Below are positions 17,497 to 28,165 of a DNA stretch of 60,468 nt, piece after piece (position 1 is the stretch's first letter; the number at the start of each line of letters is the position of its first letter). Source of the stretch: Enhydrobacter sp. (GTDB taxonomy: Bacteria > Pseudomonadota > Alphaproteobacteria > Reyranellales > Reyranellaceae); assembly GCA_026126105.1 (NCBI GenBank), contig JAHCJV010000029.1, forward strand, positions 1-60,468, written 5' to 3'. A model generated the notes under the pieces. The model saw only the letters and a list, made by a program, of their open reading frames with translations, was not told the origin of the DNA and made no database searches. The translations under genes were made by a program, and so were the position numbers.

Positions 17497-18269
17497 TGGA
17501 CGCGCCCAAGATCTCGCTCCGCGGCGTCACCAGGGCCTTCGGCGCCAAGCAGGTGCTGCGCGGCATCGATCTCGACGTCGCGGCCGGCGAATCGCTGGTG
17601 GTGATCGGCGGCTCGGGGACCGGCAAGTCGGTGCTGCTGAAATGCATCCTTGGCCTGATGCGGCCCAACAGTGGTTCGATCAAGATCGACGGGCAGGAGA
17701 CCACCGGTCTGAGCGTCAGCGGGCGCGCAGAGGTGATGCACAAGTTCGGCATGCTGTTCCAGGGCGGCGCCTTGTTCGACTCTCTGCGGGTTTGGCAGAA
17801 TGTCGCGTTCGGGCCGATCCAGAGCGACGGCATGGCGACGGCGAAGGCCAGGGAGCTCGCGCTGGCAAAGCTCGCCAGCGTCGGACTCGGACCGGAAATC
17901 GGCGATCTCTTTCCCTCCGAGCTATCCGGTGGCATGCAGAAGCGCGTGGCGCTGGCCCGCGCCATTGCCCGCGAGCCGGAGATCATTTTCTTCGACGAAC
18001 CCACCACCGGCCTCGATCCGATCATGGCCGACGTGATCAACGAGCTGATCGTAAAATGCGTCAGCGAACTCGGCGCCACCGCCGTGTCGATCACCCACGA
18101 CATGGCCTCCGCGCGCAAGATCGGCCACCGCATCGCCATGCTGCACGAGGGCAAGCTTATCTGGGAAGGTCCCGTGGCGACCATCGATGATTGCGGCAAT
18201 GCCTATGTCGACCAGTTCATCCATGGCCGCGCCGAGGGCCCGATCCAGATGCAGGTCCGCCGGCAGTGA
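17496..18269 (+). CDS. mlaF: Phospholipid-trafficking ABC ATPase MlaF
   Basis: A 257-residue ATPase with Walker A GGSGTGKSVLLK near residue 35, the signature LSGGMQKRVALARA near 145, Walker B IIFFDEPTTGLDP and the switch histidine in SITHDM. The phrase FGMLFQGGALFDSL is typical of MlaF rather than other ABC ATPases. It energises MlaE, encoded immediately upstream. The ATG at 17496 overlaps the mlaE TGA by one base. Confidence 0.94.
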   Translation: MDAPKISLRGVTRAFGAKQVLRGIDLDVAAGESLVVIGGSGTGKSVLLKCILGLMRPNSGSIKIDGQETTGLSVSGRAEVMHKFGMLFQGGALFDSLRVWQNVAFGPIQSDGMATAKARELALAKLASVGLGPEIGDLFPSELSGGMQKRVALARAIAREPEIIFFDEPTTGLDPIMADVINELIVKCVSELGATAVSITHDMASARKIGHRIAMLHEGKLIWEGPVATIDDCGNAYVDQFIHGRAEGPIQMQVRRQ

Positions 18270-18293
18270 CGAAGAAGTTCGCGGGCCGTTGAC

Positions 18294-19733
<1,440 letters not shown>

Positions 19734-19764
19734 CGCCGCGAACACAAAGGCAGCTCAGAGGATC

Positions 19765-20349
19765 ATGGACCAACTCGGCATCACCATCTTCGACGTGGCA
19801 GTCATCGTCGTCGCCGTCTTCGGCGCAGCCATCGGCATGTCTGCAGGGCTCGCGCATGCCGTGCTCTTCATCGTCTCGTGGGTCGGCGCGGGCTGGATCG
19901 CCCTGAATTATTCACATCTGATCGAGCCCGAGATCCTGAAACTGGTACAGAGCGCGGAGCTCGCCAAGTTCGGCTCGATGCTCGTGGTCTTTGTCGCAGC
20001 CCTGATCGTTCTGGTGATTGCGACGAACGCACTGTCCCGCACGATCCGCATGAGCCCGCTCAACAAACCCGACCACATTCTGGGCGCCGGCTTCGGCGTC
20101 GTCTGCGCCTGGGTCGCCATGGGCGTGGCCTTCCTGTTCTTTACCTATCTGGGACCCAAGCCGATTCCGGCCGTCGTCGAAGGAGGCGCCACCTATCCTC
20201 TGATCAAGGAAATGGCCAACTACGTCGAGCCCTACCTGCCGGCGGGCTTCAGGGCCCGGCTGGCCCAGAAAACCGACCTAGCCCCGAGCACCAGCCCTGC
20301 CAGCCCTGTCCCGGCGCCCGCGATCGAGCCGCCCAAACCGCCGCAGTGA
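19765..20349 (+). CDS. cvpA: CvpA family membrane protein
   Basis: A 194-residue protein with four hydrophobic helices (roughly residues 6-28, 30-50, 65-85 and 100-125) and a Pro/Ala-rich cytoplasmic tail. The opening DQLGITIFDVAVIVVAVFGA matches the CvpA family, known from colicin V production and often placed directly before purF, as here. Its biochemical role is unresolved. Start at 19765 because sequence upstream in the frame is a shadow of radA; the ATG is preceded by GAGGATC. Confidence 0.88.
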   Translation: MDQLGITIFDVAVIVVAVFGAAIGMSAGLAHAVLFIVSWVGAGWIALNYSHLIEPEILKLVQSAELAKFGSMLVVFVAALIVLVIATNALSRTIRMSPLNKPDHILGAGFGVVCAWVAMGVAFLFFTYLGPKPIPAVVEGGATYPLIKEMANYVEPYLPAGFRARLAQKTDLAPSTSPASPVPAPAIEPPKPPQ

Positions 20350-20359
20350 CCGATCCTTG

Positions 20360-21853
20360 ATGGCGCAAGCGCCGGTCCCCAGATATAACCGCGCCGTGCC
20401 GACCCAAGAGAGCGCCCCCGACGACGACAAGTTCCACGAGGAATGTGCGCTGTTCGGCATCTACGGGACCTCCGATGCCGCCGCCCATACCGCGCTGGGA
20501 CTGCATGCCTTGCAGCATCGCGGCCAGGAGGCCTCGGGGATCGTCACCTATGACGGCCGCCGGTTCCATGACCATCGCGCCGCCGGCCTGGTCGGCGATA
20601 TCTTCGGCGAGCAGGCGGTCATCGCCCGCCTGCAGGGCTATTGCGCGATCGGCCATAACCGCTACGCCACGACGGGCGGTTCCTCGGACCGCAATATCCA
20701 GCCGATCTTCGCCGATTTCGACTTTGGCGGACTCGCCCTCGCCCACAACGGCAACCTGACGAACGCCTATACCCTCCGCAAGGAGCTGGTGCGGATGGGC
20801 TGCCTGTTCCAGTCCACGACCGACACCGAAGTCATCAACCACCTGATCGCGCGCTCGAACTATTCGACCCTGGTCGATCGCATGATCGATGCGCTGGGCC
20901 GGGTGAAGGGCGCCTACTCGCTCCTGCTGCTGACCAACGAGGCGCTGCTCGGCGTGCGCGATCCGCTGGGCGTGAGGCCGCTGTGCATCGGCAAGCTCGA
21001 CGATGCCTGGATCCTGACATCGGAAAGCTGCGGGCTCGACATCCTGGGGGCGCGGTTCGTGCGCGACGTGGAGCCTGGCGAGATCGTGATCGTGGACGGC
21101 AACGGACTGCGCTCGATCAAGCCGTTCAACAAGCAGCCGCGCCGCTTCTGCGTCTTCGAGCACATCTATTTCGCCCGGCCGGACAGCAAGATCGAGGGGG
21201 TCGGCGTCTACGAGGCGCGCAAGCGCATCGGTGTCGAGCTCGCCAAGGAGAGCCCGGTGCCGGCCGACGTCATCGTGCCGGTGCCCGACTCCGGCGTGCC
21301 CGCCGCCATCGGCTTCTCGCAGCAGTCGGGCATCCCGTTCGAGCTCGGCATCATTCGCAACCACTATGTCGGCCGCACCTTCATCGAGCCTGCCGACCAT
21401 ATCCGCCATCTCGGCGTGCGCCTGAAGCACAACGCCAACCGCGCGCTGATCGCGGGCAAGCGGATCGTCCTGGTCGACGATTCGATCGTGCGCGGCACGA
21501 CCTCGATGAAGATCGTCGAGATGGTGCGCAGCGCGGGTGCCAGGGAAGTGCACATGCGTATCGCGGCGCCGCCGACGACCGACCCTTGCTTCTACGGCAT
21601 CGACACGCCCGACAAGGACAAGCTGCTGGCCTCGCGCTACGATGTCGCCGGCATGGCCAAGTTCATCGGCGTCGATTCGCTCGCCTTCCTGTCGATCGAC
21701 GGGCTGTACCGGGCGATGGGCTTGCCGCAGGGCCGCGACCCCGTTCAGCCGGCCTTCTGCGATGCCTGCTTCACCGGCGACTACCCGATCGCGCTCGACG
21801 ACGTGCACGGCGTCGAGGACCGCCAGCTCTCGCTGCTCGCCGAGCCGGCCTGA
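20360..21853 (+). CDS. purF: Amidophosphoribosyltransferase
   Basis: This enzyme performs the first step of purine synthesis, making phosphoribosylamine from PRPP and glutamine. After about 28 residues comes ECALFGIYG, whose cysteine is the glutaminase nucleophile once the leader is removed. The PRPP-binding motif VLVDDSIVRGTTS is near residue 370. I use the ATG at 20360 (497 residues), directly behind a TTG at 20357; a later GTG start at 20397 is also possible. It lies 10 bases after cvpA, the common order. Confidence 0.96.
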   Translation: MAQAPVPRYNRAVPTQESAPDDDKFHEECALFGIYGTSDAAAHTALGLHALQHRGQEASGIVTYDGRRFHDHRAAGLVGDIFGEQAVIARLQGYCAIGHNRYATTGGSSDRNIQPIFADFDFGGLALAHNGNLTNAYTLRKELVRMGCLFQSTTDTEVINHLIARSNYSTLVDRMIDALGRVKGAYSLLLLTNEALLGVRDPLGVRPLCIGKLDDAWILTSESCGLDILGARFVRDVEPGEIVIVDGNGLRSIKPFNKQPRRFCVFEHIYFARPDSKIEGVGVYEARKRIGVELAKESPVPADVIVPVPDSGVPAAIGFSQQSGIPFELGIIRNHYVGRTFIEPADHIRHLGVRLKHNANRALIAGKRIVLVDDSIVRGTTSMKIVEMVRSAGAREVHMRIAAPPTTDPCFYGIDTPDKDKLLASRYDVAGMAKFIGVDSLAFLSIDGLYRAMGLPQGRDPVQPAFCDACFTGDYPIALDDVHGVEDRQLSLLAEPA

Positions 21854-21857
21854 CGAT

Positions 21858-22571
21858 ATGCGCCTGAAAGGCCGGATTGCGCTGATCACCGGCGCCTCGC
21901 GCGGCTTGGGCGCGGCGGCTGCGGTGGCCTATGCGCGCGAGGGCGCGCACTGCGTGCTGGTCGCGCGCACCGTGGGTGGGCTCGAAGAGGTCGACGACAG
22001 GATCAAGGCGTTGGGCGGCGACGGCGCCACCCTGGTGCCGCTCGACGTCACCGACGGCTCCGGGATCGACCGCCTCGGTGCAGCGCTCTACGAGCGCTTC
22101 GGCAAGCTCGACGTCCTGCTGGGCAATGCCGGTCTGCTCGGCACCCTGTCGCCGATCGGCCATATCGACCCGCCGATCTTCGAGCGGGTGATGGCCGTCA
22201 ACGTGACGGCGAACTGGCGGCTGATCCGCTCGCTCGATCCGCTGCTGCAGCGCTCCGACGCCGGGCGCGCGATCTTCGTCACCTCCGGCATCTCGCGCCG
22301 CGTCGTGCCGTACTGGAGCGCCTACGCCGCAAGCAAGGCCGCGCTGGACATGATGGTTGCCACCTACGCCGCCGAATGCGGGCACACCAAGGTGCGGGTC
22401 AATCTGTACAACCCCGGCCCGATGCGCACCGGCATGCGCAAGGAAGCCTTCCCCGGCGAGAATCCCGAGACGCTTCCGCTTCCCGAGGCACATGGCGAAG
22501 GTCTGGTCCGGCTCGCCCTGCCGTCCTGCACCATGAACGGCGAGTGGGTGGCGGGCGACGCCCCCGGTTAG
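21858..22571 (+). CDS. Short-chain dehydrogenase/reductase
   Basis: A 237-residue NAD(P)-dependent oxidoreductase. It has TGASRGLGAA at residues 11-20, LGNAG in place of the usual NNAG, the serine in VTSGIS and the catalytic YAASK. The ATG lies four bases after the purF stop, and SDR genes follow purF in many alphaproteobacteria. The substrate is unknown. The C-terminal part (PGPMRTGMRKEAFPGE) resembles enzymes annotated as YciK-like. Confidence 0.9.
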   Translation: MRLKGRIALITGASRGLGAAAAVAYAREGAHCVLVARTVGGLEEVDDRIKALGGDGATLVPLDVTDGSGIDRLGAALYERFGKLDVLLGNAGLLGTLSPIGHIDPPIFERVMAVNVTANWRLIRSLDPLLQRSDAGRAIFVTSGISRRVVPYWSAYAASKAALDMMVATYAAECGHTKVRVNLYNPGPMRTGMRKEAFPGENPETLPLPEAHGEGLVRLALPSCTMNGEWVAGDAPG

Positions 22572-22683
22572 CGGGGTTCGACAGCCCGTAGCGACGCACC
22601 TCCCGCACGGTCAGTGCACTGTCCTTGACATGCTCCTTCCGCCGCTCACATCCTCGGGTTGAACCTTCTGGAGGAGCTGCGCC

Positions 22684-23577
22684 GTGGCTCGCAACGAACT
22701 CCCCGACCCGCTCGCAACACCACCGGCGGAATTCAATCCGGAGTGGGCCAGATTCTGTGTGGACTATGCGGCGACGCGCAAAAGGAGACCGCTGTTCGAA
22801 AGCGTCAGCACGTTGGTCGCCGTCTTCAGCAGTGTGCTCGCGTTGGTGGTCAGCGCCGTCAACGCCTACTACCTGAAGGAGGACCGGGCCGAGCAATCCA
22901 GGAAGGAGGCCCTTGCCGGCCAGGTTTCATTGGCGAAGCTCTATTTCGACAGGCTCCCTGGTACGGAGTCGTGCGCGAGCCGGACGGACAAGCAGCTTTT
23001 CGTCAAGACAGCCGTCACCATCGCAGGCTTCTCCTACGACGACCTGACGAAGGCGTATTTCGCAGACGCAAGAATGACCACCATCAAGATCGAGGACGAC
23101 AAGCGCGCTCTGCAGAGCCTGGCGATCGTCCTGTTCCTCGACATCTACAACCAGATCCGCAGTTGCGACGATGCCGCGCTCCCCGCCTCGGCCACACGGG
23201 GCGGCATCGTGCGAGTCGAGACACCGAGCGTGGGAACCACCTACGATCTCCGCCAGCAGATCTCCCTGCCGCCGCCGACCCCTACGTCGGTGAAGCCCAC
23301 CGTCTACATCCAGTTCCAGAAGGGGGACGCCGTCGCCGCTCGGCGGGCGGCGGAGCTCCAGGCCAATCTTCAGAGCGCCGGCTACAAGGCCCCCGGCACC
23401 GAAGGCGTCAACAACGTTCCGAAGGGTGACCAGATCCGCATCTACAAGACCACCGACGAGTCCGCGGCGAAGGAGCTTAAGACCCAACCGTTCCTCGCCG
23501 ACGCCCAGATCGTCGATCTGTCGAAGGCCTATCCCAAGCTACCCCCGGGAATAGTGGAGATCTGGCTGGGCTCATGA
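22684..23577 (+). CDS. Hypothetical membrane-anchored protein
   Basis: I do not recognise this 297-residue protein. It starts with GTG after a good GGAGG (CTGGAGGAGCTGCGCC). One membrane helix covers about residues 42-62 (LVAVFSSVLALVVSAVNAYYL), so a short cytoplasmic N-terminus and a large outer domain are likely. Residues 200-297 contain a repeated AARRAAELQANLQSAGYKAPG-like section that recalls domains binding cell-wall or peptide ligands, though I claim no family. Mature cysteines occur at about 98 and 160. It stands between the SDR gene and convergent der with no operon partner. Confidence 0.65.
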   Translation: MARNELPDPLATPPAEFNPEWARFCVDYAATRKRRPLFESVSTLVAVFSSVLALVVSAVNAYYLKEDRAEQSRKEALAGQVSLAKLYFDRLPGTESCASRTDKQLFVKTAVTIAGFSYDDLTKAYFADARMTTIKIEDDKRALQSLAIVLFLDIYNQIRSCDDAALPASATRGGIVRVETPSVGTTYDLRQQISLPPPTPTSVKPTVYIQFQKGDAVAARRAAELQANLQSAGYKAPGTEGVNNVPKGDQIRIYKTTDESAAKELKTQPFLADAQIVDLSKAYPKLPPGIVEIWLGS

Positions 23578-23608
23578 CGGGCGGACGCGACGCGTTCCCG
23601 CCGCTTCG

Positions 23609-25048
23609 TCAGCGCTGCTTCTTCGCCCGGCTGGCAAAGGGATTGTCGGGCTTGCGCATGGTGATGCGCATCGGCACGCCGGGCATGTCGAAATCCTCGC
23701 GCAGGCGGTTCATCAGGTAGCGCACGTAGTCGTTCCCCAGTTCGTCCGGCTGGCTGCACGACAGCATGAAGGTCGGCGGGCGGATCTTGATCTGGGTCAT
23801 GAAACGCAGGCGGATGCGCCGGCCCTTGGCGAGCGGCGGCGGATGCAGGACCTCCATCTCGCGCAGCCAGCGGTTCAGCTTGGGCGTCTTCACCCGCTTG
23901 TTCCAGATGTCGTAGGTCTCGAACACCTTGGGCATCAGCCGTTCGACGCCGCGGCCGGTGAGCGCGGAGAAGCCGACGATCGGCACGTCCTTGACCTGGG
24001 CGAAAGACGCTTCCAGCCGGTCGCTGAGCTTGCGCCACTGCTTGTTCGCCTCGCGCCGGTCGTCGGCCAGCAGGTCGGTCTTGTTGACCGCGATCACGAG
24101 GGCGCGGCCCTCCTCGATCACCCTTCCGGCGACCGCGAGATCCTGCTTCTCGAGCATGTCGCCGGCGTCCAGCACGACGACGACCACGTCGGCCAGGCGA
24201 ATGGCGTCGAGGGTGTCGGCGACGGAGGCCTGCTCCAGCTTTTCGTCGATGCGGCTGCGCCGCCGCATGCCGGCGGTGTCGATCAGGCGGATCTTGCGGT
24301 TGCGCCACTGCCATTCGACGCGGATCGAATCGCGCGTGATGCCGGCCTCCGGCCCGGTCAGCATCCGCTCCTCGCCCACCAGGCGGTTGACCAGGGTCGA
24401 CTTGCCGACATTGGGCCGGCCGACGATCGCCAGCATCATGGGACGCTTGGCGGCCTCCTCGGCGTCGGCGTCGAGCACCCGCTCGACATCGAGCTCCGGC
24501 GCGTCCTCCTCGTCCGGCATCGGTTCGATGTGCCGGCCGAGCGCCTCGTGCAGGTCGCTCAGGCCCTCGGCATGCTCGGCGGAGATCGGGATCGGCTGCC
24601 CGAGCCCCAGGCCGTGCGCCTCGGCCAGGCCGTTCTGGCCGGCGCGGCCCTCGCACTTGTTGGCGACCAGGATCACCTTGGACGAGCGCCGGCGCAGCCA
24701 GTTGGCGAAGCTCTCGTCCAGCGGCAGGACGCCCGCGCGTGCGTCGATCAGGAACAGCACCACGTCGGCGCTGTCGACGGCCCGCTCGGTGAAGCGGCGC
24801 ATACGCGCCTCTAGCGCCTCGCCGCCGATCGTCTCCCAGCCCGCGGTGTCGAGCAGCGTGAAAGCGAGATCGCCGAGCTGCGCCGGCGATTCGCGCACGT
24901 CGCGCGTAACGCCCGGTGTATCGTCGACGATGGCGTGCCGCTTGCCGACCAGGCGATTGAACAGCGTCGACTTGCCGACATTGGGGCGGCCGACGATGGC
25001 GACGCGGGGAAGCGCCGCCGCGGAGGTCGGGGGATCAGCGGAGGGCAA
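23609..25048 (-). CDS. der: Ribosome biogenesis GTPase Der (EngA)
   Basis: A GTPase of about 479 residues with two tandem G domains and a KH-like C-terminus, needed for 50S assembly. The first P-loop is GRPNVGKSTLFNRL and the second GRPNVGKSTLVNRL; DTAG and NKCE/NKTD motifs follow in each. No ATG stands before the first P-loop in this frame. I choose TTG at 25048, ten or so residues before it; it lies inside bamB, so the genes overlap by 14 bases. The residues upstream are a shadow of bamB. Confidence 0.94.
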   Translation of the reverse strand: MPSADPPTSAAALPRVAIVGRPNVGKSTLFNRLVGKRHAIVDDTPGVTRDVRESPAQLGDLAFTLLDTAGWETIGGEALEARMRRFTERAVDSADVVLFLIDARAGVLPLDESFANWLRRRSSKVILVANKCEGRAGQNGLAEAHGLGLGQPIPISAEHAEGLSDLHEALGRHIEPMPDEEDAPELDVERVLDADAEEAAKRPMMLAIVGRPNVGKSTLVNRLVGEERMLTGPEAGITRDSIRVEWQWRNRKIRLIDTAGMRRRSRIDEKLEQASVADTLDAIRLADVVVVVLDAGDMLEKQDLAVAGRVIEEGRALVIAVNKTDLLADDRREANKQWRKLSDRLEASFAQVKDVPIVGFSALTGRGVERLMPKVFETYDIWNKRVKTPKLNRWLREMEVLHPPPLAKGRRIRLRFMTQIKIRPPTFMLSCSQPDELGNDYVRYLMNRLREDFDMPGVPMRITMRKPDNPFASRAKKQR

Positions 25049-26357
25049 TGAGCCTGCCCGAGGCGGCCAGAACGTAGACCATGCGGTTTGCGACCACGGG
25101 GGCCAACCGGACGGCATAGCCGAGGTCGAGCTTGCCGATGAGCTCGCCGGTATAAGGCGACAGCGACAGCATCTCGCCGGTCGAGCCGGCCACCAGCAAC
25201 CGGTCGGACGCGAGCACGGGACCGCCCCACAGGATGGGCTTGCGCCGGCTCTGGTCATGATACTGGCTGAGCGGCGTCACCCACTTTACCTTGCCGGTGT
25301 CGCGCTCCAACGCAACCACGTCGGCAGAGCCGGTGACCACGAAGACGAAGCGTCCCGCCACCCACGGCGTCTGGTTGCCGCCGATATTCCTTTCCCACTG
25401 GCGCTGGCCCGAGCGCAGGTCGATGGCGGTCAGCGTGCCCGCCGTGCCCATCGCCAGCACGAGGCCGCGATCGATGACCGGCCGCCCGCGAATGTCCGCC
25501 AGGTTGCCGAACGCGCGTGCTTCGCGGCGCGGCCCGACCAGCGATTCGTTCCACACCGGCCGGCCGTTATCGATACGGAAGGCGACCAGCTCGCCCGAGG
25601 AGAAGGGCGCGACGACGAAATCGCCCGATCCCGCGGCGCTGTTGCCGCCGACAAACCCCGCGACCTCCTGCAGGCCGGAGAAGTTCCACAGGTCGGAGCC
25701 GTCGATCGCCGCCATGGCATGCAGCTTATTGTCGATCGAGATCGTGAAGACGCGGTCGCCGAACACCAGCGGGGCGCCACGGATCGGCGCACTCACCATC
25801 GAGGTCCAGACCTCGGCGCCGGTATCGGGATCGAGGCAGAAGACCTCGGCGAAACCCGTCGTGACGAACAGCTTGCCCCCGTACCACGCCAGCCCACCGC
25901 CGAACTCGTCGGTGTCGCGCGCCTTCTCGGGCTTGAGGGTCACGCTCCACAGCCTTTGGCCCGTGTCGGCGTTGTATGCCGAGACGTTGCTCTCGGCGTC
26001 CTTGGCAAAGACCTTGCCGTCGGCGACCACCGGCGGCGTCGTCAGGATGCGCGAGGACGAGGATCCCGCACCGACGTCGGCAGTCCAGACGACCTGCGGC
26101 GAATCCCCGATCGTCAGATGCTGCATCGCATAATTGGCGAAGCCGCCGGACTGCGGCCAGGAATCGTTGACGACCGGCGCCGGCAAGGTGACCTGGATGC
26201 TGCCGGCGTCCTTGTCAGGCTCGATCTCGCGACGATCGGAGAACACCCGGATGCGCTCGCCTGTCAGCGGCGGGTCCTTCTTGTCGAAAATGCCGCAACC
26301 CGTCAGCGACAGCGGCAGCAGGAACGCGACCAGCAAGAGACGCGAAACGATAATCAT
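25035..26357 (-). CDS. bamB: Outer-membrane assembly lipoprotein BamB (PQQ-like beta-propeller)
   Basis: A 440-residue lipoprotein with a signal peptide and lipobox LTGC (cysteine 21). The body is made of PQQ-type propeller repeats, recognisable from segments such as DKGLVLAMG-like blades (RGLVLAMGTAGTLTAIDLRSG) and GKVKWVTPL. BamB supports outer-membrane protein insertion by BamA. It starts 4 bases after the yfgM-like gene's stop and overlaps der, a standard alphaproteobacterial trio. Start set at the signal peptide. Confidence 0.93.
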   Translation of the reverse strand: MIIVSRLLLVAFLLPLSLTGCGIFDKKDPPLTGERIRVFSDRREIEPDKDAGSIQVTLPAPVVNDSWPQSGGFANYAMQHLTIGDSPQVVWTADVGAGSSSSRILTTPPVVADGKVFAKDAESNVSAYNADTGQRLWSVTLKPEKARDTDEFGGGLAWYGGKLFVTTGFAEVFCLDPDTGAEVWTSMVSAPIRGAPLVFGDRVFTISIDNKLHAMAAIDGSDLWNFSGLQEVAGFVGGNSAAGSGDFVVAPFSSGELVAFRIDNGRPVWNESLVGPRREARAFGNLADIRGRPVIDRGLVLAMGTAGTLTAIDLRSGQRQWERNIGGNQTPWVAGRFVFVVTGSADVVALERDTGKVKWVTPLSQYHDQSRRKPILWGGPVLASDRLLVAGSTGEMLSLSPYTGELIGKLDLGYAVRLAPVVANRMVYVLAASGRLIALR

Positions 26358-26361
26358 GTCG

Positions 26362-27006
26362 CTATTTGCCCTCGCCCGGACCGTAGTACGTGAGCATCGC
26401 CTGGGCGCGCTGCTGCGCACCCTGCGGCGAGGCGGGATCCTTGACGATCGCCGTCCACAACTCGCGGGCGCGCTTGAGGTCGTTCTTGCGCGCCGCAGCC
26501 AGGGCCTGCAGTTCCATGACACTGGCATGGAACGGCCGGTCGGGCATGGCGAGCGGATCGAGCCTGGCGACAAGCGCATCGAGCTTCCCGGCATCGACGC
26601 TGCGGAAGCCCGCGATCACCAGGGCGAGATCGGAGAGTTCGGGGGGCAGCTTGGCCGACACCGCCTCGAGCGCGGCGACCTGCTCCGCCGGCGTGTCGAG
26701 CAGCTGAGCCGCCGCAAGGGCGGCGAGCGAGCTATAGGGTGCCGGTGCATCCGCCGCCTGCCTGTTCAGCTCGGCCCGGGCCGCGGCATTGTCCTGTCCG
26801 ATCTTCGCCAGCGCCGCCGAATAGGCCGCGCTCGCTCTTGCGCGCTGCGCGGAGTCGTACTGGCGATATCCGACCATGCCCGTGACCGCCACCACCACGG
26901 CCACGGCGCCGCCGACGACCCATGTTCCCCAGCGCTTCCACCAGAGCTTCATGTCGTCCTGGCGGACGGCATCGTCGATCTCGCGAAACGCAGCCGAGTC
27001 GGACAC
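26362..27006 (-). CDS. YfgM-like membrane-anchored TPR protein
   Basis: A 214-residue protein: a short cytoplasmic N-terminus, one membrane helix (about residues 30-46, TWVVGGAVAVVVAVTGMVG), then a helical periplasmic domain of TPR type. This is the layout of YfgM, an ancillary subunit of the Sec translocon encoded before bamB in many Gram-negatives. It is first in the operon with bamB and der. Assignment depends mostly on this context and layout. Confidence 0.82.
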   Translation of the reverse strand: MSDSAAFREIDDAVRQDDMKLWWKRWGTWVVGGAVAVVVAVTGMVGYRQYDSAQRARASAAYSAALAKIGQDNAAARAELNRQAADAPAPYSSLAALAAAQLLDTPAEQVAALEAVSAKLPPELSDLALVIAGFRSVDAGKLDALVARLDPLAMPDRPFHASVMELQALAAARKNDLKRARELWTAIVKDPASPQGAQQRAQAMLTYYGPGEGK

Positions 27007-27113
27007 TCACAGCTCCCGAAAATGAAGAAGAATCAACAGCTTTGGCGGCGGTTCATAGCTCTCCAATGGGGGTTTGGCAAACCGTCGTCCATCTGCAACA
27101 ATTCAGTCAACCA

Positions 27114-27446
27114 ATGAGCAATCTATACCGTTTGGCCGACCAGAAGGCCCGGCGCCGGATCGTTTCCTTCGAGCGGCGGGAACTGACCAGGCTGCTGAAC
27201 CTGTACAGCATGCGGGTCGCCTCGGGGGAATGGCGGGACTACGCCATCGACTTCCGTCCCGGCATGGCGATCTTCTCGATCTTCCGCCACACCGCGGAAC
27301 AGCCGGTATTCGCGATCGCCAAGGTGCCGGGCACCGCGCAGGGCGCCTACATGGTCTACAACGGACCGCGCAAGCTCGCCCACGGCGACGATCTCGAGGA
27401 CGTGCTGGCGATCTTCGACCGCAAGCTCAAGGTCCTACTGGGCTAG
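27114..27446 (+). CDS. DUF2794 family protein
   Basis: A 110-residue cytoplasmic protein of the alphaproteobacterial DUF2794 family, recognised from SFERRELTRLLNLYSMRVASGEWRDYAIDF, FSIFRHTAE and the C-terminal HGDDLEDVL pattern. The function is unknown. Start at the ATG at 27114, where family sequence begins. It is divergent from the yfgM-like gene, and its product length is typical. Confidence 0.87.
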   Translation: MSNLYRLADQKARRRIVSFERRELTRLLNLYSMRVASGEWRDYAIDFRPGMAIFSIFRHTAEQPVFAIAKVPGTAQGAYMVYNGPRKLAHGDDLEDVLAIFDRKLKVLLG

Positions 27447-27463
27447 CGCCCTACGGCAGGTTG

Positions 27464-27682
27464 CTAGTTCTCTTTCGCGGTCGCCGCGCCGATGCCCGCG
27501 CCCAGGGCCGTACCGACAAGCGCTGTGCCGAGCAACGGCAGACCGGCGACGGCACCTACGGCCAGGCCGGCGCCGGTTCCGATCGCACCGCCCGTCACGG
27601 CGCGTTGCCCCCAGGTGTCGCCGCACGCCGACAGGGAGAGAGCAAGCGGGACGAGCATCACGGCAGAAAATCTGCTTTTCAT
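27464..27682 (-). CDS. Small lipoprotein with glycine-zipper segment
   Basis: A 72-residue precursor. A signal peptide ends in lipobox LSAC, giving a mature lipoprotein of about 53 residues beginning at cysteine 20. The rest is a repeated Gly/Ala pattern (GGAIGTGAGLAVGAVAG, GTALGAGIGAA) that forms a glycine-zipper-like membrane segment as in small outer-membrane lipoproteins. Function unknown. It lies convergent to DUF2794 with a 17-base gap. Confidence 0.8.
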   Translation of the reverse strand: MKSRFSAVMLVPLALSLSACGDTWGQRAVTGGAIGTGAGLAVGAVAGLPLLGTALVGTALGAGIGAATAKEN

Positions 27683-27761
27683 GTTCCAACCTCAGAAGGG
27701 ACTTCAGGATTCCCCAATTGAGGTAGACGGTCAAGATTGATCCCCAATAGGCTGAAAACAA

Positions 27762-28109
27762 TCACAAATTTGATTCATATTCGGCTGGCCTGAAGCCGAC
27801 GATCACGGTTCCGCCCGGCAGCTCCAGGATTGGCCGCTTGACCATCGAGGGCTGCGCCAGCATCAGCTCGATCGCCTTCCGCTCGGTCAACCCGGCTTTT
27901 TCGCCCTCGGGCAGCTTGCGGAATGTCGTGCCAGACCGGTTGAGCAAAGCTTCCCAACCCACTTTCTGCACCCAGCTTTCGAGCTTTCCCCGATCGATTC
28001 CCGCCGTCTTGTAGTCGTGAAAGACATAGGCTCGGCCGGCTTTATCGAGCCAGCTCCGCGCCTTCTTCATCGTGTCGCAATTCTTGATTCCGTAGATCGT
28101 GATGGTCAA
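27762..28109 (-). CDS. YffB/ArsC-like thioredoxin-fold reductase
   Basis: A 115-residue protein of the ArsC/Spx family, YffB subtype, recognised from YGIKNCDTMKKARSWL with its single active-site-type cysteine and from the later RKLPE and KRPILE segments. The YffB subtype has unclear activity and need not reduce arsenate. I start at TTG 28109 because GGAGGGAC lies six bases upstream and family sequence begins at once. It follows the nitrile hydratase genes after 56 bases, so co-transcription is possible. Confidence 0.85.
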   Translation of the reverse strand: MTITIYGIKNCDTMKKARSWLDKAGRAYVFHDYKTAGIDRGKLESWVQKVGWEALLNRSGTTFRKLPEGEKAGLTERKAIELMLAQPSMVKRPILELPGGTVIVGFRPAEYESNL

Positions 28110-28165
28110 TCCGTCCCTCCCTTCGCGAGGCGCGCATGATGTGCTTGCGGAAGAGGAACTTGGGC

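Noticed and set aside
23928..26393. An 821-codon plus-strand open frame
   Set aside because: It is antisense to der and bamB and contains only Ser/Arg/Ala-rich sequence without any domain.
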